Below are positions 7,196 through 15,003 of a DNA stretch of 19,489 nt, one piece after another. The notes under the pieces are model-generated. The model made no database searches. It was given only the letters and a program-made list of their open reading frames with translations, and was not told the DNA's origin. Made by a program: the position numbers and the translations under genes. Each line of letters begins with the position of its first letter. Position 1 is the stretch's first letter. The DNA is from CAZWSC01 sp964636385 (GTDB lineage: Bacteria; Eisenbacteria; RBG-16-71-46; CAIMUX01): positions 1-19,489 of the forward strand of contig CAZWSC010000012.1 of NCBI GenBank assembly GCA_964636385.1. Reading direction: 5' to 3'.

Positions 7196-7858
7196 CTACT
7201 TGTAGAGAGACTTGATGTTGCCCCAGCTGCCCGGCTCGACAGGCGTCGGGTCGCCGGGAGTTACACACGCCCAGATCATCATGTTTACCCCGCCAAGAAG
7301 GTTGGTCGGATAGCAGCCCTCGGTGCTGGCGGAAAAGTACGAGCGGTCGACCGGGTTTGTCATGTCCTCACCGCCGACACCCCAGACGCCCGGATCAGGG
7401 CAGAGCATGACTGCGAAGTCCGAGCCCGGGCCGACGGTGATCGGATCGTCGAAAGCGACTTCCCATGTGCCGCCATCGTTGATGAAGAGGGTGGCGGTTG
7501 TAGTGTTCGACGGATCGGACATCTCGATGATCGTGAAGTGCACATTGCCCGGGGTGACCCAGAACTCGGACCAGAATCCCGCGCTCTGGACTTCGTAGTC
7601 GTAGTCCATCGGCGGTGTGGCGATAATCCCGAGATACTGGTACGGGGCAGTCGGACCGCCGAGGGTGTAGCCGCTCCCCGGCATGTCGTCGACTCCGTCG
7701 TCGTACCTCAGGAGGATGTCACATGGAATCTGCAGGGTTCCGTCAAACGGAGGCGCAGGTTCCACGCCATCCGGGATGATGCTCACATGCGGAGTATCCG
7801 CCATGGCGCCGCCCGCGACGAACAGAAGCAGTGTTAAAGCCCAGCACAATCTCATCAT
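7196..7858 (-). CDS. Hypothetical secreted protein with WGxIK C-terminal tail (220 aa)
   Basis: I do not recognise a named domain. The protein starts with a typical signal peptide (MMRLCWALTLLLFVAGGAMA, cleavage probably before DTPHVS). The mature part is acidic, rich in Gly, Pro, Asp and aromatics, and looks all-beta; notable stretches are ILLRYDDGVDDMPGSGYTLG, FWSEFWVTPGNVHFTIIE and PGSDFAVMLCPDPGVWGVGG. It has only a few cysteines and no obvious catalytic residues. After MMIWACVTP comes a Pro-rich linker and the tail SWGNIKSLYK directly before the stop, nearly matching the tail of the unrelated Cys-rich protein at 3-749. AGGAGGT lies 4 bases upstream of the ATG at 7858. A good sigma70-type promoter sits about 165 bases upstream, so it is probably its own transcription unit. 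Confidence 0.85.
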   Translation of the reverse strand: MMRLCWALTLLLFVAGGAMADTPHVSIIPDGVEPAPPFDGTLQIPCDILLRYDDGVDDMPGSGYTLGGPTAPYQYLGIIATPPMDYDYEVQSAGFWSEFWVTPGNVHFTIIEMSDPSNTTTATLFINDGGTWEVAFDDPITVGPGSDFAVMLCPDPGVWGVGGEDMTNPVDRSYFSASTEGCYPTNLLGGVNMMIWACVTPGDPTPVEPGSWGNIKSLYK

Positions 7859-8007
7859 TGCACCTCCTCAGAGTTCTACACATCACTTACACACTGTGAC
7901 GATGGCGACACCGCCCTCTGCGATCGGAGGCCTGAAGCTGTCCTCCCTTCTCCATCAGGCCCGCCAGGAACACATTGCTGTAGACAGGATCGTATGAGCA
8001 GCGCGCC

Positions 8008-8023
8008 TGCTTCCGAAGAAGCA
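8008..8023 (-). promoter_or_regulatory. UUCG-tetraloop hairpin at the predicted 5' end of the secreted-protein mRNA
   Basis: On the minus strand TGCTTC-TTCG-GAAGCA forms a 6-bp stem closed by C(UUCG)G, the most stable tetraloop class. It begins 5-6 bases after the -10 box, so the mRNA would start in or at the stem. A 5'-end hairpin of this kind can protect mRNA from decay (as known for ompA). This role is inferred. Confidence 0.55.
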
Positions 8024-8028
8024 TGGGT

Positions 8029-8057
8029 ATTGTACAACTGGTAGAACTGGCAGTCAA
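8029..8057 (-). promoter_or_regulatory. Sigma70-type promoter for the secreted protein at 7196-7858
   Basis: Read on the minus strand, TTGACT (8057-8052) and TACAAT (8034-8029) are separated by exactly 17 bp; each differs from the consensus at one position. Transcription would start near 8022-8024 and run into the gene starting at 7858. Confidence 0.65.
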
Positions 8058-8084
8058 CCCGCACTCTCGTAAAGGAGCGGGTTG
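8055..8084. other. Inverted repeat overlapping the -35 region
   Basis: CAACCCGC (8055-8062) and GCGGGTTG (8077-8084) are perfect complements around a 14-base spacer. The left arm overlaps the -35 hexamer of the minus-strand promoter, so it could be an operator or a hairpin in a plus-strand transcript. Confidence 0.4.
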
Positions 8085-8110
8085 TGTTCAGCTGGCGAGC
8101 AACAGGCGAA

Positions 8111-8164
8111 AGATAGCGGAATCGAGCACGTCCAAACCGGAATAGGAGATAGATAGCGGATTCG
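8111..8164 (+). repeat. 14-bp direct repeat AGATAGCGGAWTCG, two copies 40 bp apart
   Basis: Copies at 8111-8124 and 8151-8164 match at 13 of 14 positions. The 40-bp period is close to four helical turns, which would place two binding sites on the same DNA face. They lie upstream of the minus-strand promoter and upstream of radC. Confidence 0.45.
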
Positions 8165-8348
8165 GGCCGGCAGTGGGCTCCTGTAACGCAAGTTGCGCGC
8201 CGTCACGCCGGAGCAGCCGGATTAAGGCTCCGGACTCAGACGACGGTTACCTGCCCGGCACGCTACTGGCTCATCAGCTACGGGTGACGAGAACCAATCA
8301 GCGCGGCAGAGAGGGCGAAGCGGACGAGCCCGGTAACGGAGGATCAAG

Positions 8349-9047
8349 GTGCGTCGGGCAGGAGGGAAGCAGTACGATCGTGTCGGTAACGCTGTGAGGG
8401 AAGGCAAGGGACCCCGGGAACAGATCCTTGAAGACGGTGTGGACAGGCTCTCGGATCGTGAGCTGCTTGCCGCCGTTCTGGGCACCGGGTGTTCCGGCCT
8501 GCCTGTTGGCGAGTTGTCGGAGCGTCTGCTTCGCGACGGCTCCCTGGAGGCCCTGGCACGAAGGGCCGTAGAGGACCTGCGCAAGGTCCGCGGTCTCGGC
8601 CTCGCGCGGGCGTGTCAGCTCCTTGCCGTCTTCGAGATCGGGCGCCGGGCATTCGGCCGGGTGGGGCTCGCCCAGCGTCCAATCCGCACTCCCCAGGACC
8701 TTGTGCCGCTTGTACAGCACTACGCTGCCGCCCCGAAGGAGCACTTCCTGGCAGTGCTCCTCAACACCAGGCATGTACCGATAGAGGTGGAAGTTGTGTC
8801 GATAGGGTCGCTGTCCGCGAGCATTGTGCACCCCAGGGAGGTGTTCCGGCCGGCGGTGATGGCCTCCGCGGCCAGCATCATCCTTGTGCACAATCATCCC
8901 TCAGGAGAGACGACCCCCAGCGAGGACGATGTCGAGATCACCCACAGGCTCTGCCGGGTCGGTGAGATGATGGGGATCGAGGTTCTCGACCACATCATCC
9001 TTGGTTCGGCGTCGCCCTTCTCGTTCCGGGAGGCTGGTCTGCTGTAG
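8349..9047 (+). CDS. radC: RadC/JAB-domain protein (232 aa)
   Basis: This belongs to the RadC (JAMM/MPN+) family. The name comes from an old DNA-repair assignment that did not hold in E. coli; the biochemical role is unknown, and many relatives sit on mobile elements. An N-terminal helix-hairpin-helix-like region (about 20-95) contains LSDRELLAAVLGTG and RKVRGLGLARACQLLA. The metal-binding part has HPREVFRPAVMASAASIILV followed by HNHPSG: H181 and H183, S191 and D194 fit the H-x-H-x7-S-x2-D JAMM pattern. It ends DHIILG and FSFREAGLL, as is usual. Length (about 225-230) is normal, so it appears intact. The start is GTG at 8349, with GGAGG (8339-8343) 5 bases upstream. It stands alone, preceded by a long non-coding region and followed by a convergent gene. 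Confidence 0.94.
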   Translation: MRRAGGKQYDRVGNAVREGKGPREQILEDGVDRLSDRELLAAVLGTGCSGLPVGELSERLLRDGSLEALARRAVEDLRKVRGLGLARACQLLAVFEIGRRAFGRVGLAQRPIRTPQDLVPLVQHYAAAPKEHFLAVLLNTRHVPIEVEVVSIGSLSASIVHPREVFRPAVMASAASIILVHNHPSGETTPSEDDVEITHRLCRVGEMMGIEVLDHIILGSASPFSFREAGLL

Positions 9048-9052
9048 TGAGT

Positions 9053-9082
9053 CAGACTGTCGCAGGGGCGCTGCCCAGTCTG
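9053..9082. terminator. Hairpin after radC, shared with convergent prenyltransferase gene
   Basis: CAGACTG (9053-9059) pairs with CAGTCTG (9076-9082); inside, GCAG (9062-9065) pairs with CTGC (9071-9074), giving an interrupted 11-bp stem. It starts 5 bases after the radC stop. No T-run follows. Confidence 0.55.
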
Positions 9083-9125
9083 CCGCACGCCAAGGCCTGC
9101 GTATCGGCAGTTCGCGGTGGCCCTG

Positions 9126-10034
9126 CTACCTTCCCAGGAGCAGCCCGACCGCAAGCAGCGCCGGAGTCAGGAGTATGACCAGCACGTTTCCCGCCATCGC
9201 GGGGAGCAGCTTCTCCGCAGCGCCGTGATTACGGTAGAGGGCGACCGCGACCGGCAGCGCCAGGATCATGGTCATAAGCGACAACATGCCCCAGGCCGGC
9301 AGGAGGCCGAGGGCGAATCCTGCCGCAATGCTCAGGTAGGCCGACACGTGGAAGGCGGCGAAGACGACAACACCGGCCCGGCGGCCCCTTGAGATGATCA
9401 GGTGACGGCGTCCTGCTTCGCGATCCGCTTCGATGTCCGGATACTGGTTCATCAGCAGAAGATTGCTCACCATGAAGAACGGCACGAGCGACGCCGTGAA
9501 AGCCGTCCACGAGTAACCGCCTGTCAGGGCGAAGTGGGTTCCCATGACCATGAAGGTGCCGAATCCCAGGCCCGGCGCGATCAGGCACAGCAGCGCGCTG
9601 CGGGTCAGAAGCGGCGTGTAGACGACAATCAGGATCATCCCTGCCACTCCTATCGGGAGGATTCCCGATCCGTGCCGCGCCCAGAAGAAGATACCGGTGG
9701 CTGCCACTCCCGCCATGGCTGCAAGGCCGATGATCAAACCGTAATGCCCCCGTCCGGGCTGAGCCGGCAGAGCGCCGCTGCCCCCGCTGAATGGTGTGCG
9801 CCGGGTCCTGAAGTCGAGGCCGCTGCGGAAGTCGTCGTACTCGTTGAGCGAGTTCACCGCAACATGCGCCGCGACAGCCCCGGCCAGCGCCACAAGGAGA
9901 TACGGCAGAGACACAGGATGGCCTGCGTGGACAACCGTGGCGGCGCCGAGCAGGACGCAGACAGGCGTCAGTACCAGGAACGGCAGGCGCATCGGGCCCA
10001 GGATCGCGTGGACTCGGGCATCGTGTTTCTTCAG
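9126..10034 (-). CDS. UbiA-family prenyltransferase, MenA-like (about 302 aa)
   Basis: An integral membrane enzyme that transfers a prenyl chain to an aromatic or similar acceptor; the MenA branch makes demethylmenaquinone from DHNA. The first Asp-rich motif is NEYDDFRSGLD (about residues 64-74), matching NDYxDxxxGxD with Glu for the first Asp, and is followed by TPFSGGSG, common in MenA-like proteins. The second motif, NQYPDIEADREAGRRHLI, supplies the DxxxDxxxG metal site. About eight or nine hydrophobic segments are visible. Start choice is difficult: a strong GGAGG (10045-10041) sits 6 bases before an in-frame CTG at 10034, and conserved-looking sequence (VHAILGP) lies between it and the next ATG at 9992. 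ATGs further upstream (10115, 10103) lack a ribosome-binding site. No men genes are nearby, so the acceptor is unknown. Confidence 0.88.
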   Translation of the reverse strand: MKKHDARVHAILGPMRLPFLVLTPVCVLLGAATVVHAGHPVSLPYLLVALAGAVAAHVAVNSLNEYDDFRSGLDFRTRRTPFSGGSGALPAQPGRGHYGLIIGLAAMAGVAATGIFFWARHGSGILPIGVAGMILIVVYTPLLTRSALLCLIAPGLGFGTFMVMGTHFALTGGYSWTAFTASLVPFFMVSNLLLMNQYPDIEADREAGRRHLIISRGRRAGVVVFAAFHVSAYLSIAAGFALGLLPAWGMLSLMTMILALPVAVALYRNHGAAEKLLPAMAGNVLVILLTPALLAVGLLLGR

Positions 10035-10040
10035 GATCCA

Positions 10041-10045
10041 CCTCC
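10041..10045 (-). promoter_or_regulatory. Ribosome-binding site pointing to a CTG start
   Basis: GGAGG on the minus strand lies 6 bases before CTG (10034-10032), in frame with the prenyltransferase. The standard starts in this frame (ATG 10115, 10103, 9992) have no comparable site, and no GTG or TTG was found between 10034 and 9992. Confidence 0.5.
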
Positions 10046-10244
10046 GTATGCACGGCTTGTGGCGCAGGACCGCCCGCTGCTGAAACGTGGATTTGCGTCG
10101 CATTGAGGTTAGCATGAAGCTGGCCGGATGCGGTACGGCTGCGGCGGCAGGCGGGTGCTCCAGGGCGCGACATGCGGCCTTCTGCTGCCGAAGAGATGAT
10201 GGCGGTCAGGCGGGTCGACACCGGGGACGGACAGGAAGTATCAG

Positions 10245-13200
10245 ATGGTCGGTGAGCGCGAAGAACTCCTCAGACGGCATCTTGCCGGACGGATCCTCAT
10301 CCTCGATGGTGGGATGGGCACACTCATACAGGCCCACGGCCTGCAGGAGGAGGACTACCGCGGCGATCTCCTCAGGAGCCACAAGAGCCCCCTCAAGGGG
10401 AACCACGACCTCCTCTGTCTCACCCGCCCGGATGTGATCCGCTCGGTACATCTCCGGTACCTGGAGGCAGGCGCGGACATCGTCACTACGAACACCTTCA
10501 ACGCTACCGGGATCTCTCAGGCGGACCACGGCACGGCAGACCTCGTGCAAAGGATCAACCGCGCGGGCGCCAGCCTGGCACGGGAGGCGTGCGATGAGGT
10601 CACAGGCCGGGAACCGCATCGCCCACGGTTCGTGGCCGGCAGTCTCGGGCCGACGGGCAGGAGCCTGTCGATGTCCCCCCGCGTCGAGGATCCGGGCTGC
10701 CGGGCTGCCACGTTCGAGCAGCTGGCGGAAGCATACAGGGAGGCGGCCGCAGGGCTCATCGAAGGGGGTGCGGACATCCTCCTGATCGAGACCGTCTTCG
10801 ACACGCTGAATGCGAAGGCAGCGCTGTACGCCCTTGCGGGGCTGTTCGAGGAGCGCGGCGAGAGGCTCCCTGTGTGGGTCTCGGGCACCATCACAGACTC
10901 CGCCGGTCGCCTCCTGACAGGGCAGACCCCCGAGGCGTTCTGGATCTCCGTGCGCCACGGCGATCTCTTCTGCGCCGGGCTCAACTGCGCACTCGGCCCG
11001 GAGGCGATGCGCCCGTTCCTCCGCGAACTGTCCCGGATCGCGGACGTGCCGGTGTCGGTACATCCGAACGCCGGTATGCCGAATGCTCTCGGCGGGTACG
11101 ACGAGACGCCGGAGTCGGTCGCGGCGGTGCTGCGGGAGTTCGCCGCCGAGGGCCTGCTGAACATCGCCGGGGGCTGCTGCGGAACCACTCCGGCGCACAT
11201 AGCCGCCCTCGACGAAGCCCTGGCCGGGATGCCGCCCCGGCCAATCCCTCAGCCCGGCCCGGGCACGGGACTGAGCGGCCTGGAGCCCCTCGTGATACGG
11301 CCTGACTCGCTCTTCGTGAACATCGGCGAGCGGACCAATGTGGCAGGATCAGCCCGCTTTCGAAGGCTCATCCGGGAGGAGCGTTTCGAGGATGCCCTGG
11401 AGGTGGCGCGGGAACAGGTGGAGGCAGGGGCGCAGGTAATCGACATCAACGTGGACGACCCAATGCTGGATGCACCCTCCGTGATGTCGAAGCTGCTGCG
11501 CCTGATGGCGTCCGATCCACGGATCGCGCGCGTCCCGGTGATGCTCGACTCATCGCGTTGGGAGGTGCTGGAGGCCGGTTTGCGCTGCCTGCAGGGCAGG
11601 GGGATCGTAAACAGCATCAGCCTGAAGGACGGGGAGGAGGAGTTCCGCCGCAGGGCCAGGCTCGTGCGCAGGTACGGGGCGGCCGTGCTGGTGATGGCCT
11701 TCGACGAAGACGGGCAGGCCGACACGCCGGACCGCAGGCTCGGCATCTGCCGCAGGGCCCATCGCATTCTCACGGAAGAGGGGATCCGGGAAGAGGAGAT
11801 CATCTTCGACCCGAACATCTTCGCGGTTGGAACAGGCCTCCCGGGGCATGACCGGTATGCGGCGGATTACCTGGAGGCATGCCGGGCGCTCAAACGCGAG
11901 TTCCCGAAGTGCCTGGTCAGCGGGGGAATCAGCAATCTCTCATTCGCCTGGCGCGGGAATGACACGGTTCGCGAGGCGATGCACGCGGTCTTCCTGTACC
12001 ACGCGATCGCCGCCGGGATGGACATGGGGATAGTGAACGCCGGGCAGATCCCCGTGTACGACGAGATTCCCGCCGACCTGCGCGAGGCGGCGGAGGACCT
12101 GGTGCTCTGCAGGCGCAGCGACGCAGGAGAAAGGCTCACCGCCATCGCGCAGTCGCTGCAGGGGCGTAAGCGGGACCCGGCGCTCGTGCAGGAGTGGCGT
12201 TCGGCACCCGTCCGTGAGCGGCTTGTGCACTCGCTGATCCACGGCCTCAACGCGCACGTCGGGGCGGATACACTCGAGGCCCTGAGCGAGCTCGGGAGTC
12301 CCATCGCCGTCATCGAGGGCCCGCTGATGGACGGCATGAACGCGGTGGGAGAGCTCTTTGGCTCGGGAAAGATGTTCCTCCCACAGGTTATCCGCAGCGC
12401 GCGCGTGATGAAGCAGGCAGTCTCCGTGCTGGAGCCGCACCTTCGTGAGCAGGAAGGAGGAGGCTCCTCCAGGGGGAGGATCCTCCTGGCCACCGTCAGG
12501 GGGGATGTACACGACATCGGCAAGAACATCGTGGGTGTCGTTCTGGCCTGCCACAACTACGAGGTGGTCGACCTGGGCGTGATGGCGCCGGCCGATCTGA
12601 TACTGGACACGGCGCTTCGGGATCGCGCCGACATCATAGGCCTGAGCGGGTTGATATCCCCGTCTCTCGACGAGATGGTCAGCGTGGCGGGGGAGATGGA
12701 ACGGCGCGGTATGTCGACGCCCCTGCTGATCGGCGGGGCCACCACATCCAGGCTGCACACGGCCGTACGGATCGCGCCCGCCTACTCCGGCCCGGTCGTC
12801 CATCTGCCCGATGCCTCCAGGGCTGCGGGAGCCGTCGGCCGTCTTCTCGATGCGTCCACAGCGGACAGTTTCGTCCGGGAGATCCGCGCCGGGTACGCGG
12901 AACTCAGCGACAGGCATGGCAGCCGCGACAGGGAGCGGGGGCTCGTCACGCTGGAGGCTGCACGCGCCATGCGTAGAACTGTCGACTGGAGTGCATACGA
13001 TCCTCCTGTTCCGCTCCGTCCCGGGATCCACCTGTTCGACGACTGCCTGGTAGATGACCTGGTGGAGTTCATCGACTGGACTGCGTTCCTGCGGGTGTGG
13101 AAGCTCCCTGGGCGGTACCCGTCCATACTGAAGGACCCCGCCGCAGGAGGCGAAGCCGCCAGGCTGCTTGAAGACGCGCGGGGGATGCTTCGCAGGATCA

Positions 13201-13958
13201 GGGAAGAGGGGTTGCTCCGCCCGCGTGGCGTGATCGGGATTCTCCCCGCGAACTCGGCAGGTGACGATCTCGAGATCTACGCCGACGAGTCCCGGCGCGA
13301 TGTGGCCGCCGTACTGCACGGCCTCCGCGGCCAGCGTGGAGCCGACGCCGGGGAACGAGTGGCCGCCGCCGTCCGGCCCGGCGGCTGTCTCAACGACTTC
13401 GTGGCTCCCGGGGAGAGCGGCAGGGCGGACTACATCGGCCTCTTCGCCGTCACCGCGGGAGAAGCCCCTCCCGGGTACCTTTCGCAGATCGAGACCTCGG
13501 GAGACGGGTACGCCTTGATCCTGTTCCAGGCACTCGCAGACCGGCTGGCCGAGGCGATGGCCGAGATGATCCACCTGCGCGTGCGAAGGGACTACTGGGG
13601 TTACTCCCCGGATGAGGACCTCGGCGCCGAAGCACTTCTGCGGGGGGAGTACAGGGGGATCCGGCCTGCTCCGGGATTTCCGGCCATGCCGGACCACTCG
13701 GAGAAGGGGGTAATCTGGGACCTGCTCGATGTCCCGGGCAGGATCGGCGTTGTCCTGACGGAAAGTCATGCGATGGACCCGCCGGCCTCTGTCTGCGGGA
13801 TCTGCTACTCACACCCGGATGCCCGCTGCTTTGGCGTCGGGCTCATCGGGCGGGACCAGGCGGAAGACTATGCCCGGCGCAAGGGAGTGTCGATAACCGG
13901 GGTTGAGCGCCTGCTGGAAGGATACCTGGCGTACAGTCCCCGGGGCGCGCGATCCTGA
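10245..13958 (+). CDS. metH: Cobalamin-dependent methionine synthase, full length (1237 aa)
   Basis: MetH transfers the methyl group of 5-methyl-THF to homocysteine through cobalamin. All four modules are present. The homocysteine domain (about 10-325) has the three zinc cysteines C248 (GLNCALG), C311 and C312 (GGCCGTTP). The pterin domain (about 355-615) opens with FVNIGERTNVAGS. The cap (about 655-735) precedes the B12 domain with D754-V-H756-D-I-G759; H756 is the cobalt ligand. The reactivation domain (about 915-1237) has DWTAFLRVWKLPGRYP and the AdoMet site R1140-PAPGF, with Phe where E. coli has Tyr (RPAPGY). Length is close to the 1227 residues of E. coli MetH. The ATG at 10245 has AGGAAG (10233-10238) 6 bases upstream. 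metF follows 68 bp downstream, so the two probably form an operon. I see no cobalamin or SAM riboswitch upstream. Confidence 0.98.
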   Translation: MVGEREELLRRHLAGRILILDGGMGTLIQAHGLQEEDYRGDLLRSHKSPLKGNHDLLCLTRPDVIRSVHLRYLEAGADIVTTNTFNATGISQADHGTADLVQRINRAGASLAREACDEVTGREPHRPRFVAGSLGPTGRSLSMSPRVEDPGCRAATFEQLAEAYREAAAGLIEGGADILLIETVFDTLNAKAALYALAGLFEERGERLPVWVSGTITDSAGRLLTGQTPEAFWISVRHGDLFCAGLNCALGPEAMRPFLRELSRIADVPVSVHPNAGMPNALGGYDETPESVAAVLREFAAEGLLNIAGGCCGTTPAHIAALDEALAGMPPRPIPQPGPGTGLSGLEPLVIRPDSLFVNIGERTNVAGSARFRRLIREERFEDALEVAREQVEAGAQVIDINVDDPMLDAPSVMSKLLRLMASDPRIARVPVMLDSSRWEVLEAGLRCLQGRGIVNSISLKDGEEEFRRRARLVRRYGAAVLVMAFDEDGQADTPDRRLGICRRAHRILTEEGIREEEIIFDPNIFAVGTGLPGHDRYAADYLEACRALKREFPKCLVSGGISNLSFAWRGNDTVREAMHAVFLYHAIAAGMDMGIVNAGQIPVYDEIPADLREAAEDLVLCRRSDAGERLTAIAQSLQGRKRDPALVQEWRSAPVRERLVHSLIHGLNAHVGADTLEALSELGSPIAVIEGPLMDGMNAVGELFGSGKMFLPQVIRSARVMKQAVSVLEPHLREQEGGGSSRGRILLATVRGDVHDIGKNIVGVVLACHNYEVVDLGVMAPADLILDTALRDRADIIGLSGLISPSLDEMVSVAGEMERRGMSTPLLIGGATTSRLHTAVRIAPAYSGPVVHLPDASRAAGAVGRLLDASTADSFVREIRAGYAELSDRHGSRDRERGLVTLEAARAMRRTVDWSAYDPPVPLRPGIHLFDDCLVDDLVEFIDWTAFLRVWKLPGRYPSILKDPAAGGEAARLLEDARGMLRRIREEGLLRPRGVIGILPANSAGDDLEIYADESRRDVAAVLHGLRGQRGADAGERVAAAVRPGGCLNDFVAPGESGRADYIGLFAVTAGEAPPGYLSQIETSGDGYALILFQALADRLAEAMAEMIHLRVRRDYWGYSPDEDLGAEALLRGEYRGIRPAPGFPAMPDHSEKGVIWDLLDVPGRIGVVLTESHAMDPPASVCGICYSHPDARCFGVGLIGRDQAEDYARRKGVSITGVERLLEGYLAYSPRGARS

Positions 13959-14026
13959 GCCGCGGCCAGGGCCTGCTGTCGGGCCCGGGGTTCTGGCGCC
14001 TTGTCGGGAGATGAAGGGGGATTGGG

Positions 14027-14971
14027 TTGAAAGTCATCGAGCATCTGGACCGCCGCAGCGATACGCTCTTCAGCTACGAAATCATCCCACCTCTGCGCGG
14101 GACGAGCGCACAGGACATCATCCGGATCGTTGAGCAGATCCTGCCCCACAAGCCTCCCTTCATAGACGTTACCAGCCACTCGGCGGAGGCATACTACGAG
14201 GAGAGCGCCAACGGCAGCATCCGGCGGCGTGTACGGCGCAAGCGCCCTGGCACACTCAGCATCTGCGGCATCATCCAGAATCGGTATGGCATCGACACCG
14301 TTCCGCATCTCCTCTGCCGGGGGTTCACACGCGAGGAGACGGAGGATGCGGTCATCGAGCTGAACTTCCTCGGGATCAACAACGTGCTTGCGATCCGCGG
14401 GGACGAGACGAACTACCGGAAGCCTGTGGGGAACCACCGTACGGTCAACGCATACGCATCAGAGCTTGTGCAGCAGCTTCACGATCTCAAACGGGGAGCC
14501 TACCTGGATGAGCTGGTAGTCAGCGATCCGATCGACCTCTGCATCGGCGTCGGGGCCTATCCCGAGAAGCATGTCGAGTCACCCAATCCGAAGACCGACG
14601 TACAGTTCCTGAAGCAGAAGGTGGAGGCCGGGGCCGAGTACATCGTGACGCAGATGTTCTTCGACAACCAGGTCTTCTTCCGCTTCGTGGAGGCCTGCAG
14701 GGGCTGTGGGATCACGGTTCCGATCATACCCGGCGTGAAGGTGATGGAACGGGACGTCCAGCTGAGCGCGCTGCCGAAGCGGTTCCATGTGAACATCCCC
14801 GAGGAACTGGCTGATGAGGTGTACAGGAACCCATCGCATGCGAGGGAGATCGGCGTCCGCTGGGCAATCAGGCAGTGCAGGGAACTCCTTGATGCCAGGG
14901 TCCCCTGCATCCACTTCTTCCTCATGAACGATGCTGCGCCGGCGCTGGAAGTTATCAGGGCGTTGCGCTGA
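14027..14971 (+). CDS. metF: Methylenetetrahydrofolate reductase (314 aa)
   Basis: MetF reduces 5,10-methylene-THF to 5-methyl-THF, the methyl donor for MetH encoded just upstream. The catalytic Glu is E18 in SYEIIPP, the variant of FEFFPP that I associate with Bacteroidetes-like enzymes. Other family blocks are DVTSHSAEAYYEES, LSICGIIQNRYGID, NNVLAIRGDE, IGVGAYPEKHVES, KQKVEAGAEYIVTQMFFDNQ and VPIIPGVKVM, in a TIM-barrel order. Length is near the bacterial norm (about 300) and there is no eukaryotic regulatory domain. The start is TTG at 14027, supported by GGGGG (14016-14020) 6 bases upstream and by the normal distance to the active-site Glu. It shares strand and pathway with metH and is convergent with nfnB (32-bp gap). 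Confidence 0.96.
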   Translation: MKVIEHLDRRSDTLFSYEIIPPLRGTSAQDIIRIVEQILPHKPPFIDVTSHSAEAYYEESANGSIRRRVRRKRPGTLSICGIIQNRYGIDTVPHLLCRGFTREETEDAVIELNFLGINNVLAIRGDETNYRKPVGNHRTVNAYASELVQQLHDLKRGAYLDELVVSDPIDLCIGVGAYPEKHVESPNPKTDVQFLKQKVEAGAEYIVTQMFFDNQVFFRFVEACRGCGITVPIIPGVKVMERDVQLSALPKRFHVNIPEELADEVYRNPSHAREIGVRWAIRQCRELLDARVPCIHFFLMNDAAPALEVIRALR

Positions 14972-15003
14972 TCCGCCACGCCGCTCCCGCGGTTTCCCTG
15001 CGG

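Larger units (their letters stand above)
7859..8348. other. 490-bp non-coding region between the small secreted protein and radC
   Basis: No frame here has coding character and I see no tRNA. It holds a minus-strand promoter (8029-8057), a UUCG hairpin at its predicted transcript start (8008-8023), a hairpin CAACCCGC/GCGGGTTG (8055-8062 with 8077-8084), and a 14-bp direct repeat (8111-8124 and 8151-8164). The 165-base 5' leader of the secreted-protein mRNA fills 7859 to about 8023. No promoter for radC was found in the right half. Confidence 0.6.

Noticed and set aside
7859..8348. tRNA or other structured RNA gene in the long non-coding region
   Set aside because: I could not find a cloverleaf, a T-loop GTTCRA in the right context or a CCA end; only separate small hairpins are present.
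8349..9047. radC as a sign of a mobile element
   Set aside because: No integrase, transposase, terminal repeats or attachment site is nearby, and the gene lies among housekeeping genes.
10116..10244. Cobalamin or SAM riboswitch before metH
   Set aside because: I could not see a B12-box-like core or SAM-I helices in the 129 bp.
11940..13769. 609-residue minus-strand frame inside metH
   Set aside because: It is a shadow of the conserved MetH frame; composition is Arg/Gly/Pro-rich with no domain.
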